Below, piece by piece: positions 15,617-23,337 of a DNA stretch of 42,645 nt; within the stretch, counting starts at the first letter, position 1, and every line of letters begins with the position of its first letter. The DNA is from Plantactinospora alkalitolerans. Its GTDB lineage: Bacteria > Actinomycetota > Actinomycetes > Mycobacteriales > Micromonosporaceae. The notes under the pieces were generated by a model that made no database searches, was not told the origin of the DNA, and worked only from the letters and a program-made list of their open reading frames with translations. The position numbers and the translations under genes were made by a program. The stretch spans positions 1 through 42,645 of the forward strand of contig NZ_JADPUN010000225.1 in the NCBI RefSeq assembly GCF_015690345.1, read 5' to 3'.

Positions 15617-17380
15617 ATGGCCGGCCGCCTCCTGTTCATCTGCCAGCTGCTGGTACGCGACCTGCGTCGACGCCGGACCGAGACGGTGCTGCTGCTGGTC
15701 GCCATCACCGCCGCCACCGCCACGCTGACCCTCGGCCTGACCCTCAACGAAATCGCCGACCGGCCGTACCAGCAGACCCGGACCGCCACCGCCGGTCCGG
15801 ACGTGATCGTGACCCCCCGGACCACCGGCCAGGCCGCGTTGGACGAACTCGCAGCGCGGACCACCGCGGCCGGCGTCACCGATCACAGCGGCCCGTTCCC
15901 GATCGCCTACCTGACGATGACGGCCCACGGCAGGTCCGCGCACGCCGTCGTCGAGGGCCGGGACGACGCACCCGTATCGATCGACCGACCCGCCGTGACC
16001 GACGGCACCTGGGTACGCCCCGGCGGCGTGGTCGTCGAGCGAGCCTTCGCCGACGCCCTCGGCATCCGTACCGGCGACACGGTCAGCATCGACGGCCATC
16101 CGCTGCGCGTGACCGGGACCGCGGTCACCGCCGCGAGGGCGACATATCCGTACGCCGGGTGGCACTACTCGGGTAGCGTCCTGGTCGAGCGGGGCGGCCT
16201 GGTCTGGGTCGACCGCAGCGACATCGCCACGCTGGCGGGCAGCCAGTCGCTGTCGTACACCCTCAACCTCAAACTCGCCGACCCGGCGGCCAGCGCCACA
16301 TACCCCGTCGGCGACCAACTCACCACCTGGCAGGCGATCGACCGCCTCAACGGTCGGCTGTACAGCGACGCGCAGATGACGCTGCTCGTCGGCAGTTGGC
16401 TGCTCAGCGGCCTCGCACTGGCCGGCGTCGCCGGCATCGTCGCGGGCCGGATCATCGGCCAGCGCCGCCGGGTGGGGCTGCTCAAGGCCGTCGGCGCCGG
16501 ACCGGCCATGATCGCTGCCATCCACCTCGCCGAGTACCTCGTGATCGGGCTTGCCGCCGCCGCCACGGGCCTGGTCACTGGCTGGTTCGCCGCACCCGTG
16601 CTGATCCGCCCCAGCGCCGGACTCATCGGCTCCGTCAACGCCCAGCCACCCGCGCTGCGCACGGTGATCGCCGCCACGGCCCTCGCCCTCACGATCGCTG
16701 TGGCGGCGACTCTGGTACCGGTGGTTCGTGCCGCCGCCACCAGCACCATCCACGCGCTGGCCGACGCCGCAACGCCACCGCGGCGCCGGCGGTGGCGTAT
16801 CTGGCTGTCGCGGCGGCTGCCCACCGCCCTGCTGATCGGGGTGCGTATCAACGCCCGCCGGCCGCGCCGCGCCCGACTGGTCACCGTGAACACCCTGATC
16901 ACCACGACCGCGCTCGTCGCCGTACTCATCGTCAACACCCAAGCGGTGCACTTCGACCTCGGCTACACGGCACTCGCCAATCCCCGGGTGGAACGGGGCG
17001 AGCAGGCCACGCTCGTGCTCACCGTCGTGGTGTGCGTTCTTGCGCTCGTCAACGCCGTCGTGAGCACCTGGACCGCGGTCCTCGACGCCCGGCAGCCGCT
17101 GGCCGTCGCGAGGACGCTCGGTGCCACGCCCGGACAGGCGGGCGTGGGCCTGGCGCTGGCGCAACTGCTTCCCGCCGTACCCGGCGTCGCCGTGGGGATC
17201 CCGGCCGGCATCGGGCTCGTCGCGTTCGTCAGCATCGGTGAGGTCCAGTACCCACCCGGTTCCTGGCTGCTCGCCACCGCGCTCGGAGTTCTGCTCGCCG
17301 TCGCCGCGCTCACCGCCGTCCCCGCGATGGTTGCCACCCGGCGCCCGGTCGTGGACACACTCCGGTCCGCACCGACCTGA
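15617..17380 (+). CDS. FtsX-like ABC transporter permease
   Basis: A 587-aa membrane protein. TM1 is at about 21-45, followed by an extracytoplasmic MacB-type domain of about 200 residues. Three helices follow (about 256-280, 297-325, 353-376), a cytosolic link rich in Arg, then four more (about 420-440, 470-495, 513-538, 550-573). This is the duplicated FtsX arrangement of actinobacterial exporters, so one gene supplies both permease halves. It is the last gene of the PadR-ATPase-permease operon; a short hairpin follows 11 bp after the stop. It works with the preceding ATPase; substrate unknown. Confidence 0.9.
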   Translation: MAGRLLFICQLLVRDLRRRRTETVLLLVAITAATATLTLGLTLNEIADRPYQQTRTATAGPDVIVTPRTTGQAALDELAARTTAAGVTDHSGPFPIAYLTMTAHGRSAHAVVEGRDDAPVSIDRPAVTDGTWVRPGGVVVERAFADALGIRTGDTVSIDGHPLRVTGTAVTAARATYPYAGWHYSGSVLVERGGLVWVDRSDIATLAGSQSLSYTLNLKLADPAASATYPVGDQLTTWQAIDRLNGRLYSDAQMTLLVGSWLLSGLALAGVAGIVAGRIIGQRRRVGLLKAVGAGPAMIAAIHLAEYLVIGLAAAATGLVTGWFAAPVLIRPSAGLIGSVNAQPPALRTVIAATALALTIAVAATLVPVVRAAATSTIHALADAATPPRRRRWRIWLSRRLPTALLIGVRINARRPRRARLVTVNTLITTTALVAVLIVNTQAVHFDLGYTALANPRVERGEQATLVLTVVVCVLALVNAVVSTWTAVLDARQPLAVARTLGATPGQAGVGLALAQLLPAVPGVAVGIPAGIGLVAFVSIGEVQYPPGSWLLATALGVLLAVAALTAVPAMVATRRPVVDTLRSAPT

Positions 17381-17391
17381 CAGCCGTCCAC

Positions 17392-17413
17392 GGCCGTGGC
17401 GCCGCTCACGGCC
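17392..17413. terminator. Short hairpin between convergent genes
   Basis: A 7-bp stem (ggccgtg and cacggcc) with an 8-nt loop lies in the 41-bp gap between the permease and the convergent HAD-like gene. It could serve both. It is modest in strength for this GC content. Confidence 0.4.
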
Positions 17414-17421
17414 CGGACCGC

Positions 17422-17979
17422 TCAGCCCGTGCTGGGGGTCCGCTCGGCGATCAGGGTGACCAGTTCGGGCCAGGACCCGACCCGGTGCACGGCCGCCAGA
17501 TGCCGCTGGTGGCTGCGTACCTCGTGCTCCCTGGGCCGGAACAGGAAGCGGTGCGGCACGGTGTCCAGATAGGAGAGGACCTCCAACCGGTCGTCGACGA
17601 AGTGCGTCAGCCCCAACGCGGCGGCGATCGGCGCCTTCGCCTCGCGGGTACGGCAGAAGTGCACGTTGCCGGCCGCGATGCCGGTACGGCGGTAGAAGTC
17701 GTGGTGCGCCAACCACAGCCGGCTGCGCTGCTCGACCCGCTCACCGCACTTCGACACCAGGTGGACGTGCGCGCCGAACACCTCCGAGACCAGGGTGGCC
17801 AGCGCCTCGAACACCCCCGGCATCGGTGGCGTACGCCGGAAGTCCGCCAGCAGCGAGGTGTCCTGGTCGGCCTGGTCCGCCTGTTCTACCTGCTCCGCAC
17901 CCGGACCGGTCGTCTCGATCGGATACAACCGATCCACCTGTTGGATGATGACCCCGCCGATGTCCACTCCGATCCGCAT
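17422..17979 (-). CDS. HAD-superfamily-like protein
   Basis: A 185-aa cytosolic protein. The N-terminal RIGVDIGGVII gives a D-x-G-G nucleophile-like loop, LVSKCGERV could serve as motif II (T/S), and LTHFVDDRLEVLSYL gives the acidic motif IV (VDDR). These resemble HAD-type phosphatase-like proteins, but the first loop has DIGG in place of the usual DxDGT, so catalysis is uncertain. A low-complexity Gln/Asp stretch (EQVEQADQADQ) sits near residue 30. The start is ATG 17979; upstream frame is low complexity. It is divergent from the aldo/keto reductase. Confidence 0.65.
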   Translation of the reverse strand: MRIGVDIGGVIIQQVDRLYPIETTGPGAEQVEQADQADQDTSLLADFRRTPPMPGVFEALATLVSEVFGAHVHLVSKCGERVEQRSRLWLAHHDFYRRTGIAAGNVHFCRTREAKAPIAAALGLTHFVDDRLEVLSYLDTVPHRFLFRPREHEVRSHQRHLAAVHRVGSWPELVTLIAERTPSTG

Positions 17980-18041
17980 CAACCGATCATCGCCGTCCGT
18001 CCCCGATGGAGTCCACCGAGTTGCCGGGCGGGTGGCCAGCC

Positions 18042-18089
18042 GCCCGGTGTCCCGCCCGGTGTCGCGGACGGTGTCGCGGTCGGAGTCGG
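18042..18089. repeat. 12-bp imperfect tandem repeat, four copies
   Basis: Four 12-bp units related to gcccggtgtcgc (18042-18053, 18054-18065, 18066-18077, 18078-18089) lie in the 133-bp divergent promoter region between the HAD-like gene and the aldo/keto reductase. They may be a simple-sequence expansion; a binding role is speculative. Confidence 0.6.
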
Positions 18090-18112
18090 CCGGATGTGAC
18101 ACGCTTGCGGAC

Positions 18113-19102
18113 ATGAATTCGGATACCCGGATGTTGGGTCGCAGCGGCATCGAGGTGAGCGCGCTCGGCCTCGGCTGCTTGGCCATCGGAGGTGTGTGGC
18201 ACGAGGGTGACCAGCCGTTGGGCTGGGGGCAGGTGGACGACGACGAGTCGATCCGCGCGGTCCGGCGCGGCCTCGAACTCGGGGTCACCCTCTTCGACAC
18301 CGCCGACGTCTACGGCACCGGGCACAGCGAGCGGATCCTCGCCCGGGCACTCGCCGGGCACCGCGACGAGGTCGTGATCGCGACCAAGTGGGGATACACG
18401 TACGACGAGGCCACCCGGCAGGCAACCGGCCCGGACCCGTCGCCGGAGTACCTGCGCCGGGCGGTGGCGGCGTCGCTGCGCCGGCTGGACACGGATCGGA
18501 TCGACCTGTACCAGTTGCACCTGGGCGACCTCGCCATCGACCAGGCGGCGGAGCTGCTCGGCACGCTGGAAGAGTTGGTGACCGAGGGCAGGATCCGGTC
18601 GTACGGCTGGAGCACCGACCTCCCGGACCGGGCCGAGGCGTGGGCGATCTCCGGTACCCACTGCACCGCCGTCCAGCACTCCTTCTCCGTCCTCCAGGAC
18701 GCACCGGAGGTGCTGGCGGTCTGCGAGCGGTACGACCTCGCCAGCGTCAACCGGGGACCGCTGGCCATGGGCCTGCTGTCCGGCAAGTTCACCGAGTCGT
18801 CCACGCTGGCCGCCGACGACGTACGCGGAATCGCACCGATGTGGCTGGACTGGTTCCGGGACGGCCGACCCGCCCCGGAGTTCCTCGCCCGGGTCGCCGC
18901 CGTCCGCGAGGCGCTGACGGCGGACGGCCGTACCCTCGCCCAGGGCGCGCTCGGCTGGCTCTGGGCCCGCAGCGCCAGGACGCTCCCCATTCCCGGGTTC
19001 CGTACCGTCGCCCAGGTCGAGGAGAACGTCGGCGCGCTGGCCCACGGCCCCCTCCAGCCGGACCAACTCGCCGAAGTCGACACCCTCCTCGCCAAGCTGT
19101 AA
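18113..19102 (+). CDS. Aldo/keto reductase
   Basis: A 329-aa NADPH-dependent oxidoreductase of the aldo/keto reductase superfamily, TIM-barrel type. Motifs include the N-terminal LGRSGIEVSALGLGCLAIGG, catalytic Asp and Tyr in FDTADVYGTGHSE, the catalytic Lys in VIATKWGY, RIDLYQLHLGD in place of the common LYQ.HxxD, and the nucleotide-binding IPGFRTVAQVEENVGA. The start is ATG 18113; frame upstream is repeat-derived. Its TAA stop is the first codon of a palindromic element. It may reduce aldehydes or ketones; substrate unknown. Confidence 0.92.
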   Translation: MNSDTRMLGRSGIEVSALGLGCLAIGGVWHEGDQPLGWGQVDDDESIRAVRRGLELGVTLFDTADVYGTGHSERILARALAGHRDEVVIATKWGYTYDEATRQATGPDPSPEYLRRAVAASLRRLDTDRIDLYQLHLGDLAIDQAAELLGTLEELVTEGRIRSYGWSTDLPDRAEAWAISGTHCTAVQHSFSVLQDAPEVLAVCERYDLASVNRGPLAMGLLSGKFTESSTLAADDVRGIAPMWLDWFRDGRPAPEFLARVAAVREALTADGRTLAQGALGWLWARSARTLPIPGFRTVAQVEENVGALAHGPLQPDQLAEVDTLLAKL

Positions 19103-19150
19103 GGAAGGGCCCCTTCTTATCGCTTTCCGCATAGGAAGGGGCCCCTGTTA
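19100..19150. repeat. ~52-bp palindromic element overlapping a stop codon (second copy)
   Basis: The first arm (19100-19120) begins with the TAA stop of the aldo/keto reductase. The loop is cgctttccgc and the second arm is 19131-19150 (ataggaaggggcccctgtta). Read in the gene's direction it matches the copy at 6702-6652, including position of the stop codon and a loop that differs at two positions. It sits between convergent genes and probably terminates both. Confidence 0.85.
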
Positions 19151-19173
19151 ACACCTCGGCACGCCCGCGCACC

Positions 19174-21336
19174 TCAGTGGCCGTTGCTGTGCTCCTTGCG
19201 GAACTGCTCCGCCAGGTGGGGGGGCATCGGCTCGTAGCGGGCGAAGGTCCGCCGGAACGTGCCCCCGCCGGACGTCATCGAGCGGAGTTCGACGGCGTAC
19301 CGGACCAGTTCGGTCGCCGGCACCTCCGCCCGGACCAGGGTGTGTTCCGTGCCCCCCGGGTCCGGCTCGGTGCCGAGCACCTTGCCGCGCCGTCCGGACA
19401 TGTCGCTCATCACCGCACCGACGGAGGTGTCCGGCACCCGGACCACCACCTCGTCGACCGGTTCCAGCAGGGTGAGCTGGCCCTTCTCGGCCGCGTCCCG
19501 CAGGGCGAGCGAACCGGCGGTCTGGAAGGCGGCGTCGGACGAGTCGACACTGTGCGCCTTGCCATCGAGCAGGGTCACCTTCACGTCGACGACCGGATAC
19601 CCGGCGACGATGCCCCGGTCCATCTGGCCGCGTACGCCCTTCTCGACCGAGGGGATGTAGTTGTGCGGCACCGCCCCGCCGACCACCCGGTCGGCGAACT
19701 CGAACCCACCGCCGCGGGGCAGCGGCTCCACCTCGATGTCGCAGACCGCGTACTGGCCGTGCCCGCCGGACTGCTTCACATGCCGGCCGTGGCCCTGTGA
19801 CGCGACCGCGAACGTCTCCCGCAGCGCCACCCGTACCGGCTCGGTCTCCAGGTCCACGCCGCCACCCCGGAGCCGCTCCAGCACCACCTCGGCGTGTGCC
19901 TCTCCCATGCACCACAGCACGAGCTGGTGGGTCTCCGGGTTACGTTCCAGCCGCATCGTCGGGTCACCGGCGACCAGTCGGGACAGGTTCTTGGCCAGCG
20001 CGTCCTCGTCGGCCCGGCTCTTGGCGACGATGGCCACCGGCAGCAGCGGCTCGGGCATCTCCCACGGGGCGATCAGCAGCGGATGCTCCTTGGCCGAGAT
20101 GGTGTCACCGGTCTCGGCCGTACCCGATTTGGTGAGCGCGCAGATGTCTCCGGCGACGCAGTGCGGCACCTCGCGCAGCGCGGCGCCGAGCGGGGCGTAG
20201 ACGTGCGCGATCCGCTCGTCGGCGTCGTGGTCCGGGTGGCCGCGTTCGGCCATGCCGTGCCCGGAGACGTGTACGACCTGATCGGGCCGCAACGTGCCGG
20301 AGAAGACGCGGACCAGGGACACCCGCCCGACGTGCCGGTCGATGGTGGTCTTCACGACCTCGGCCACCAGCGGGCCGTCGGGGTCGCAGGTCAGCGGTGG
20401 CTGCGGGGTTCCGTCGACCCCGTTGACGGTGGGCAGGTCGTGCTCCAGCGGAGTCGGGAACGCCGAGGTCAGCAGCTCCAGCAGCGCGTCGATGCCCAGC
20501 CCGGTCTCGGCGCAGACCGGTACGACGGGATAGAAGTGCCCACGGGCGACGGCCGTCTCCAGATCGTCGATCAGGACCTCGACCTCGATCTCCTCCCCGC
20601 CGAGATACCGGTCCAGCAGGGTCTCGTCCTCGCTCTCCGCGATGATGCCCTCGATCAGCTCGTTCCGGGCGTCGCCGATCGCCGGCAGGTGCTCGGGATC
20701 GGGCTCGCGGACGGTGGCGGGCAGGCCGTCGGAGTAGTCGAAGATCCGCCGGGTGATCAGACCCATCAGTCCGACCACGTCGACCCCGTCGTCGTCCAGC
20801 ATCGGCAGGTACAGCGGAAGTACGTTGTCGCCGAAGACCCGCTGGCACAGCGCCACCGTCTCGTCGAGGTCGGCCCGCTGATGGTCCAGCCGGGTGACCG
20901 CGACGGCCCGGGGCATGCCGACCGCGGCGCACTCCTGCCACAGTGCGGCGGTGGCGCCGTCCATCCCGTCCACCGCCGAGACCACGAACAGCGCCGCGTC
21001 GGCTGCCCGCAGCCCCGCTCGGAGCTCGCCGACGAAGTCGGCGTAGCCGGGGGTGTCCAGCAGGTTCACCTTGACGCCCTGGTGCATCAGCGGCGCGCAG
21101 GCCAGGGCGATCGACCGCTGCTGCCGGACCGCGGCCGGGTCGTGGTCACAGACCGTGGTGCCATCGACCACCGCACCGGGCCGCGAGATCGTTCCGCTCG
21201 CCGCCAGGAGCGCGTCGACAAGCGTCGTCTTGCCCGCGCCGGAGTGGCCGACCAGCACCACGTTGCGAACCCTGCCGGGTTCATCCACCACCGGCGCCGG
21301 GCCGGTGAGTCCTTTCTCCGAGCTCCTCTGCGCCAT
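19174..21336 (-). CDS. Elongation factor G-like GTPase (EF-G2 type)
   Basis: A 720-aa translational GTPase paralogue of EF-G. G1 GHSGAGKTT and G3 DTPGYADF are intact; G4 reads TRLD rather than NKxD, a deviation expected to affect guanine recognition or to be tolerated as in other EF-G-like paralogues. Later domains show QSGGHGQYAVCDIEV and GRRGKVLGTEPDPGGTEH, corresponding to EF-G domains IV and V. Members of this actinobacterial branch (Rv0120c-like) do not replace EF-G, and their role is unclear. The start is ATG 21336 with GGGAGGT upstream; frame beyond it is not conserved-looking. Divergent from pgsA. Confidence 0.9.
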   Translation of the reverse strand: MAQRSSEKGLTGPAPVVDEPGRVRNVVLVGHSGAGKTTLVDALLAASGTISRPGAVVDGTTVCDHDPAAVRQQRSIALACAPLMHQGVKVNLLDTPGYADFVGELRAGLRAADAALFVVSAVDGMDGATAALWQECAAVGMPRAVAVTRLDHQRADLDETVALCQRVFGDNVLPLYLPMLDDDGVDVVGLMGLITRRIFDYSDGLPATVREPDPEHLPAIGDARNELIEGIIAESEDETLLDRYLGGEEIEVEVLIDDLETAVARGHFYPVVPVCAETGLGIDALLELLTSAFPTPLEHDLPTVNGVDGTPQPPLTCDPDGPLVAEVVKTTIDRHVGRVSLVRVFSGTLRPDQVVHVSGHGMAERGHPDHDADERIAHVYAPLGAALREVPHCVAGDICALTKSGTAETGDTISAKEHPLLIAPWEMPEPLLPVAIVAKSRADEDALAKNLSRLVAGDPTMRLERNPETHQLVLWCMGEAHAEVVLERLRGGGVDLETEPVRVALRETFAVASQGHGRHVKQSGGHGQYAVCDIEVEPLPRGGGFEFADRVVGGAVPHNYIPSVEKGVRGQMDRGIVAGYPVVDVKVTLLDGKAHSVDSSDAAFQTAGSLALRDAAEKGQLTLLEPVDEVVVRVPDTSVGAVMSDMSGRRGKVLGTEPDPGGTEHTLVRAEVPATELVRYAVELRSMTSGGGTFRRTFARYEPMPPHLAEQFRKEHSNGH

Positions 21337-21586
21337 CGGGCGCACCTCCCTAAGCCGGTGGTTGGTGGCGACCGCCGCGTGCGACGGGGGAGCTGCCCTG
21401 GCGACTCCGCGGCGATATCCTCGGGTGGCCTGCCGTGCCCGGGGGACGTGCCGGGTGGCAAGGTGAGCGAAGTCACGTCCCTGCTCCGATCTCACACCCG
21501 TACAAGACGTGACACAAGCCCGCAGCGCGAACTAGCCGCCACCGGACGTACCGGCCCGGTTGCGGGCCCGTTATGGTGGGACGGCC
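21337..21586. promoter_or_regulatory. Divergent upstream region of EF-G2 and pgsA
   Basis: A 250-bp intergenic region. On the minus strand the EF-G2 ribosome site lies next to its ATG. On the plus strand TATGGT (21573-21578) sits eight bases before the pgsA ATG, which would give a leaderless or very short-leader pgsA mRNA. No good -35 was found for it, so the promoter is tentative. No small gene or hairpin was recognised. Confidence 0.35.
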
Positions 21587-22216
21587 ATGGCGAAGATCTT
21601 CCAAGTGTCGGCCCGTGCGGGCATGACCCGCGTTGTCGAACCGATTGCCCGGACCCTGCTACGGGTCGGAGTGACGCCCAACGCCGTCACCGTGACCGGC
21701 ACCCTGGGGGTGCTGGTCGGTTCGATCGCGCTCGGTGCCCGGGGTTACCTGGTGGCCGGTGCGCTGGTCGTGACCTTTTTCGCGCTCACCGACCTGCTCG
21801 ACGGCACGATGGCCCGGATGCGCGGCGGGTCCAGCCGGTTCGGCGCCTTCCTCGACTCGAGCATGGACCGGGTCTCCGACGGCGCCGTTTTCGGCGCCGT
21901 CGCGTACTGGCTGGCCACCCAGAACGACCGGGTCGGGGTGGCCGCCGCGCTGATCTGCCTGGTCTCCGGCGGGCTGGTCTCCTACGTCAAGGCCCGGGCC
22001 GAAGGGCTCGGCATGACCTGCAACGTCGGGATCGCCGAGCGGACCGAACGGCTGCTGATCGTCGGGGTCGGCGGGCTGCTCACCGGCCTCGGCCTCGACT
22101 GGGCCCTGACCACCGCCCTCTGGCTGCTCGCCGCCGTCTCGCTGTTCACGGTGGGGCAGCGGATGACGCACGTCTACCGGCAGGCCGAGCGCGCCGAACT
22201 GGGTGTCGACGCGTGA
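21587..22216 (+). CDS. pgsA: Phosphatidylinositol phosphate synthase (CDP-alcohol phosphatidyltransferase)
   Basis: A 209-aa polytopic membrane enzyme. It should join CDP-diacylglycerol and inositol-1-phosphate to make PI-phosphate, the first step of PI and PIM synthesis in actinobacteria. The family signature D69-x2-D72-G-x2-A-R-x8-G-x3-D90-x3-D94 is complete in DLLDGTMAR...GAFLDSSMDR. About six helices follow. It starts at ATG 21587 and heads the conserved pgsA-acyltransferase-pimA set. The PI-specific role, rather than phosphatidylglycerol synthesis, is inferred from those neighbours. A 48-bp duplication begins 5 bp after its stop. Confidence 0.95.
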   Translation: MAKIFQVSARAGMTRVVEPIARTLLRVGVTPNAVTVTGTLGVLVGSIALGARGYLVAGALVVTFFALTDLLDGTMARMRGGSSRFGAFLDSSMDRVSDGAVFGAVAYWLATQNDRVGVAAALICLVSGGLVSYVKARAEGLGMTCNVGIAERTERLLIVGVGGLLTGLGLDWALTTALWLLAAVSLFTVGQRMTHVYRQAERAELGVDA

Positions 22217-22220
22217 CCGT

Positions 22221-22316
22221 GCGAACGGCCGCGTCGGCCGGGCGGGTGGACGCGTGACCGGGCGCCGGGCGAACGGCCGCGTCGGCCGGGCGGGTGGACG
22301 CGTGACCGGGCGCCGG
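22221..22316 (+). repeat. 48-bp tandem duplication in the pgsA-acyltransferase gap
   Basis: Two 48-bp copies (22221-22268, 22269-22316) start gcgaacggccgcgtcgg and end accgggcgccgg. The segment gacgcgtgaccg, which at 22209-22220 contains the pgsA TGA, recurs in both copies. The repeat expands what would otherwise be a very short gap between two normally tight genes. Confidence 0.9.
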
Positions 22317-22324
22317 GCGGGCCG

Positions 22325-23320
22325 GTGACCCCGGTCGAGTTCGCCTACCTGGCGGGCTGGCGGATCGTGCGGGCCCTGCCGCGGCCGGTCGCCGCCGCGA
22401 TGTTCCGGGCCGCCGCCGACTACGCCCACCGCAAGCGTGGCCGGGGTACGACCCGACTCGCCGCGAACCTGCGCCGGGTGGTCGGCCCGGAGCTGCCCGA
22501 GGACGAGTTCGACCAACTGGTACGCCGGGGCATGCGCTCGTACGCCCGGTACTGGCTGGACGCCTTCCGGCTGCCCGCACTGAGCCGGGAGCAGATCCGG
22601 AACCACTTCCAGCTCGACGGCACCGACAAGCTCGCCGCCGACATGGCGGCCGCCCGCGGCGCGGTGGTCGCGTTGCCGCACTCCGGCAACTGGGACGCCG
22701 CCGGTGCCTGGGTCGCCGCGATGGGCTGGCCGATCGCCACCGTCATGGAGCGACTCAAGCCGGAGGGGGTGTACGAGCGCTTCTTCGCCTTCCGGCGCAA
22801 ACTCGGGATGGAGATCCTGCCGACCCACGGCGGCGAACGGGCACCGTTCGAGGTGCTGGCCGACCGGCTCGACGCCGGATACCTGGTGCCGCTGCTCGCC
22901 GACCGTGACCTGTCGGCGCGCGGGATCGAGGTGCGGTTCTTCGGCGGGCGGGCCCGGATGCCGGCCGGACCGGCCCTGCTCGCCATCCGCACCGGCGCCC
23001 CCCTGTACGTGGCGGCGCTCTGGTACGACCCGGACGGGCCGCGCGGGCGGCTGATGGGTCCGCTGGAGGTGCCGGAACCGGACAGCGGGCCACTCGACGA
23101 GCGGGTCCGGGCACTGACCCAGCAGATCGCCGATCACCTGGCCACGGGCATCGCCGCGCATCCGGAAGACTGGCACATGCTGCAGCGGGTGTGGATCGGC
23201 GAGGGGACGACCGTCGGCTCGACAGGGGCGACGGGAACGTCGAAGGGCCGGTCCGACGCGGGGCGTGGCGGTGCGGAGCCAGAAGTGGCCAACCCGACCC
23301 CGATGCCCGGGTCGGCCTAG
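22325..23320 (+). CDS. Phosphatidylinositol mannoside acyltransferase
   Basis: A 331-aa HtrB/LpxL-type acyltransferase, peripheral at the inner face of the membrane. The catalytic H-x4-D motif appears as HSGNWD, followed by the substrate-binding VMERLKPEGVYERF and the ADRDLSARGIEVRFFG block. Between pgsA and pimA this is the Rv2611c position, whose product acylates the mannose of PIM1/PIM2. The start is GTG 22325. The C-terminus carries a ~30-residue Gly/Ser/Thr-rich tail with no obvious function. PimA follows 17 bp downstream. Confidence 0.93.
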   Translation: MTPVEFAYLAGWRIVRALPRPVAAAMFRAAADYAHRKRGRGTTRLAANLRRVVGPELPEDEFDQLVRRGMRSYARYWLDAFRLPALSREQIRNHFQLDGTDKLAADMAAARGAVVALPHSGNWDAAGAWVAAMGWPIATVMERLKPEGVYERFFAFRRKLGMEILPTHGGERAPFEVLADRLDAGYLVPLLADRDLSARGIEVRFFGGRARMPAGPALLAIRTGAPLYVAALWYDPDGPRGRLMGPLEVPEPDSGPLDERVRALTQQIADHLATGIAAHPEDWHMLQRVWIGEGTTVGSTGATGTSKGRSDAGRGGAEPEVANPTPMPGSA

Positions 23321-23337
23321 AGGGGGAGGGGACACCA

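Noticed and set aside
15491-17716. 741-codon minus-strand frame opposite the FtsX permease
   Set aside because: Shadow frame; the plus strand has the clear permease with helices and a coupled ATPase.
19894-22257. 787-codon plus-strand frame antisense to the EF-G-like gene
   Set aside because: The sequence is antisense to a clear GTPase and then runs into pgsA in another frame; there is no ribosome site and no recognisable domain.
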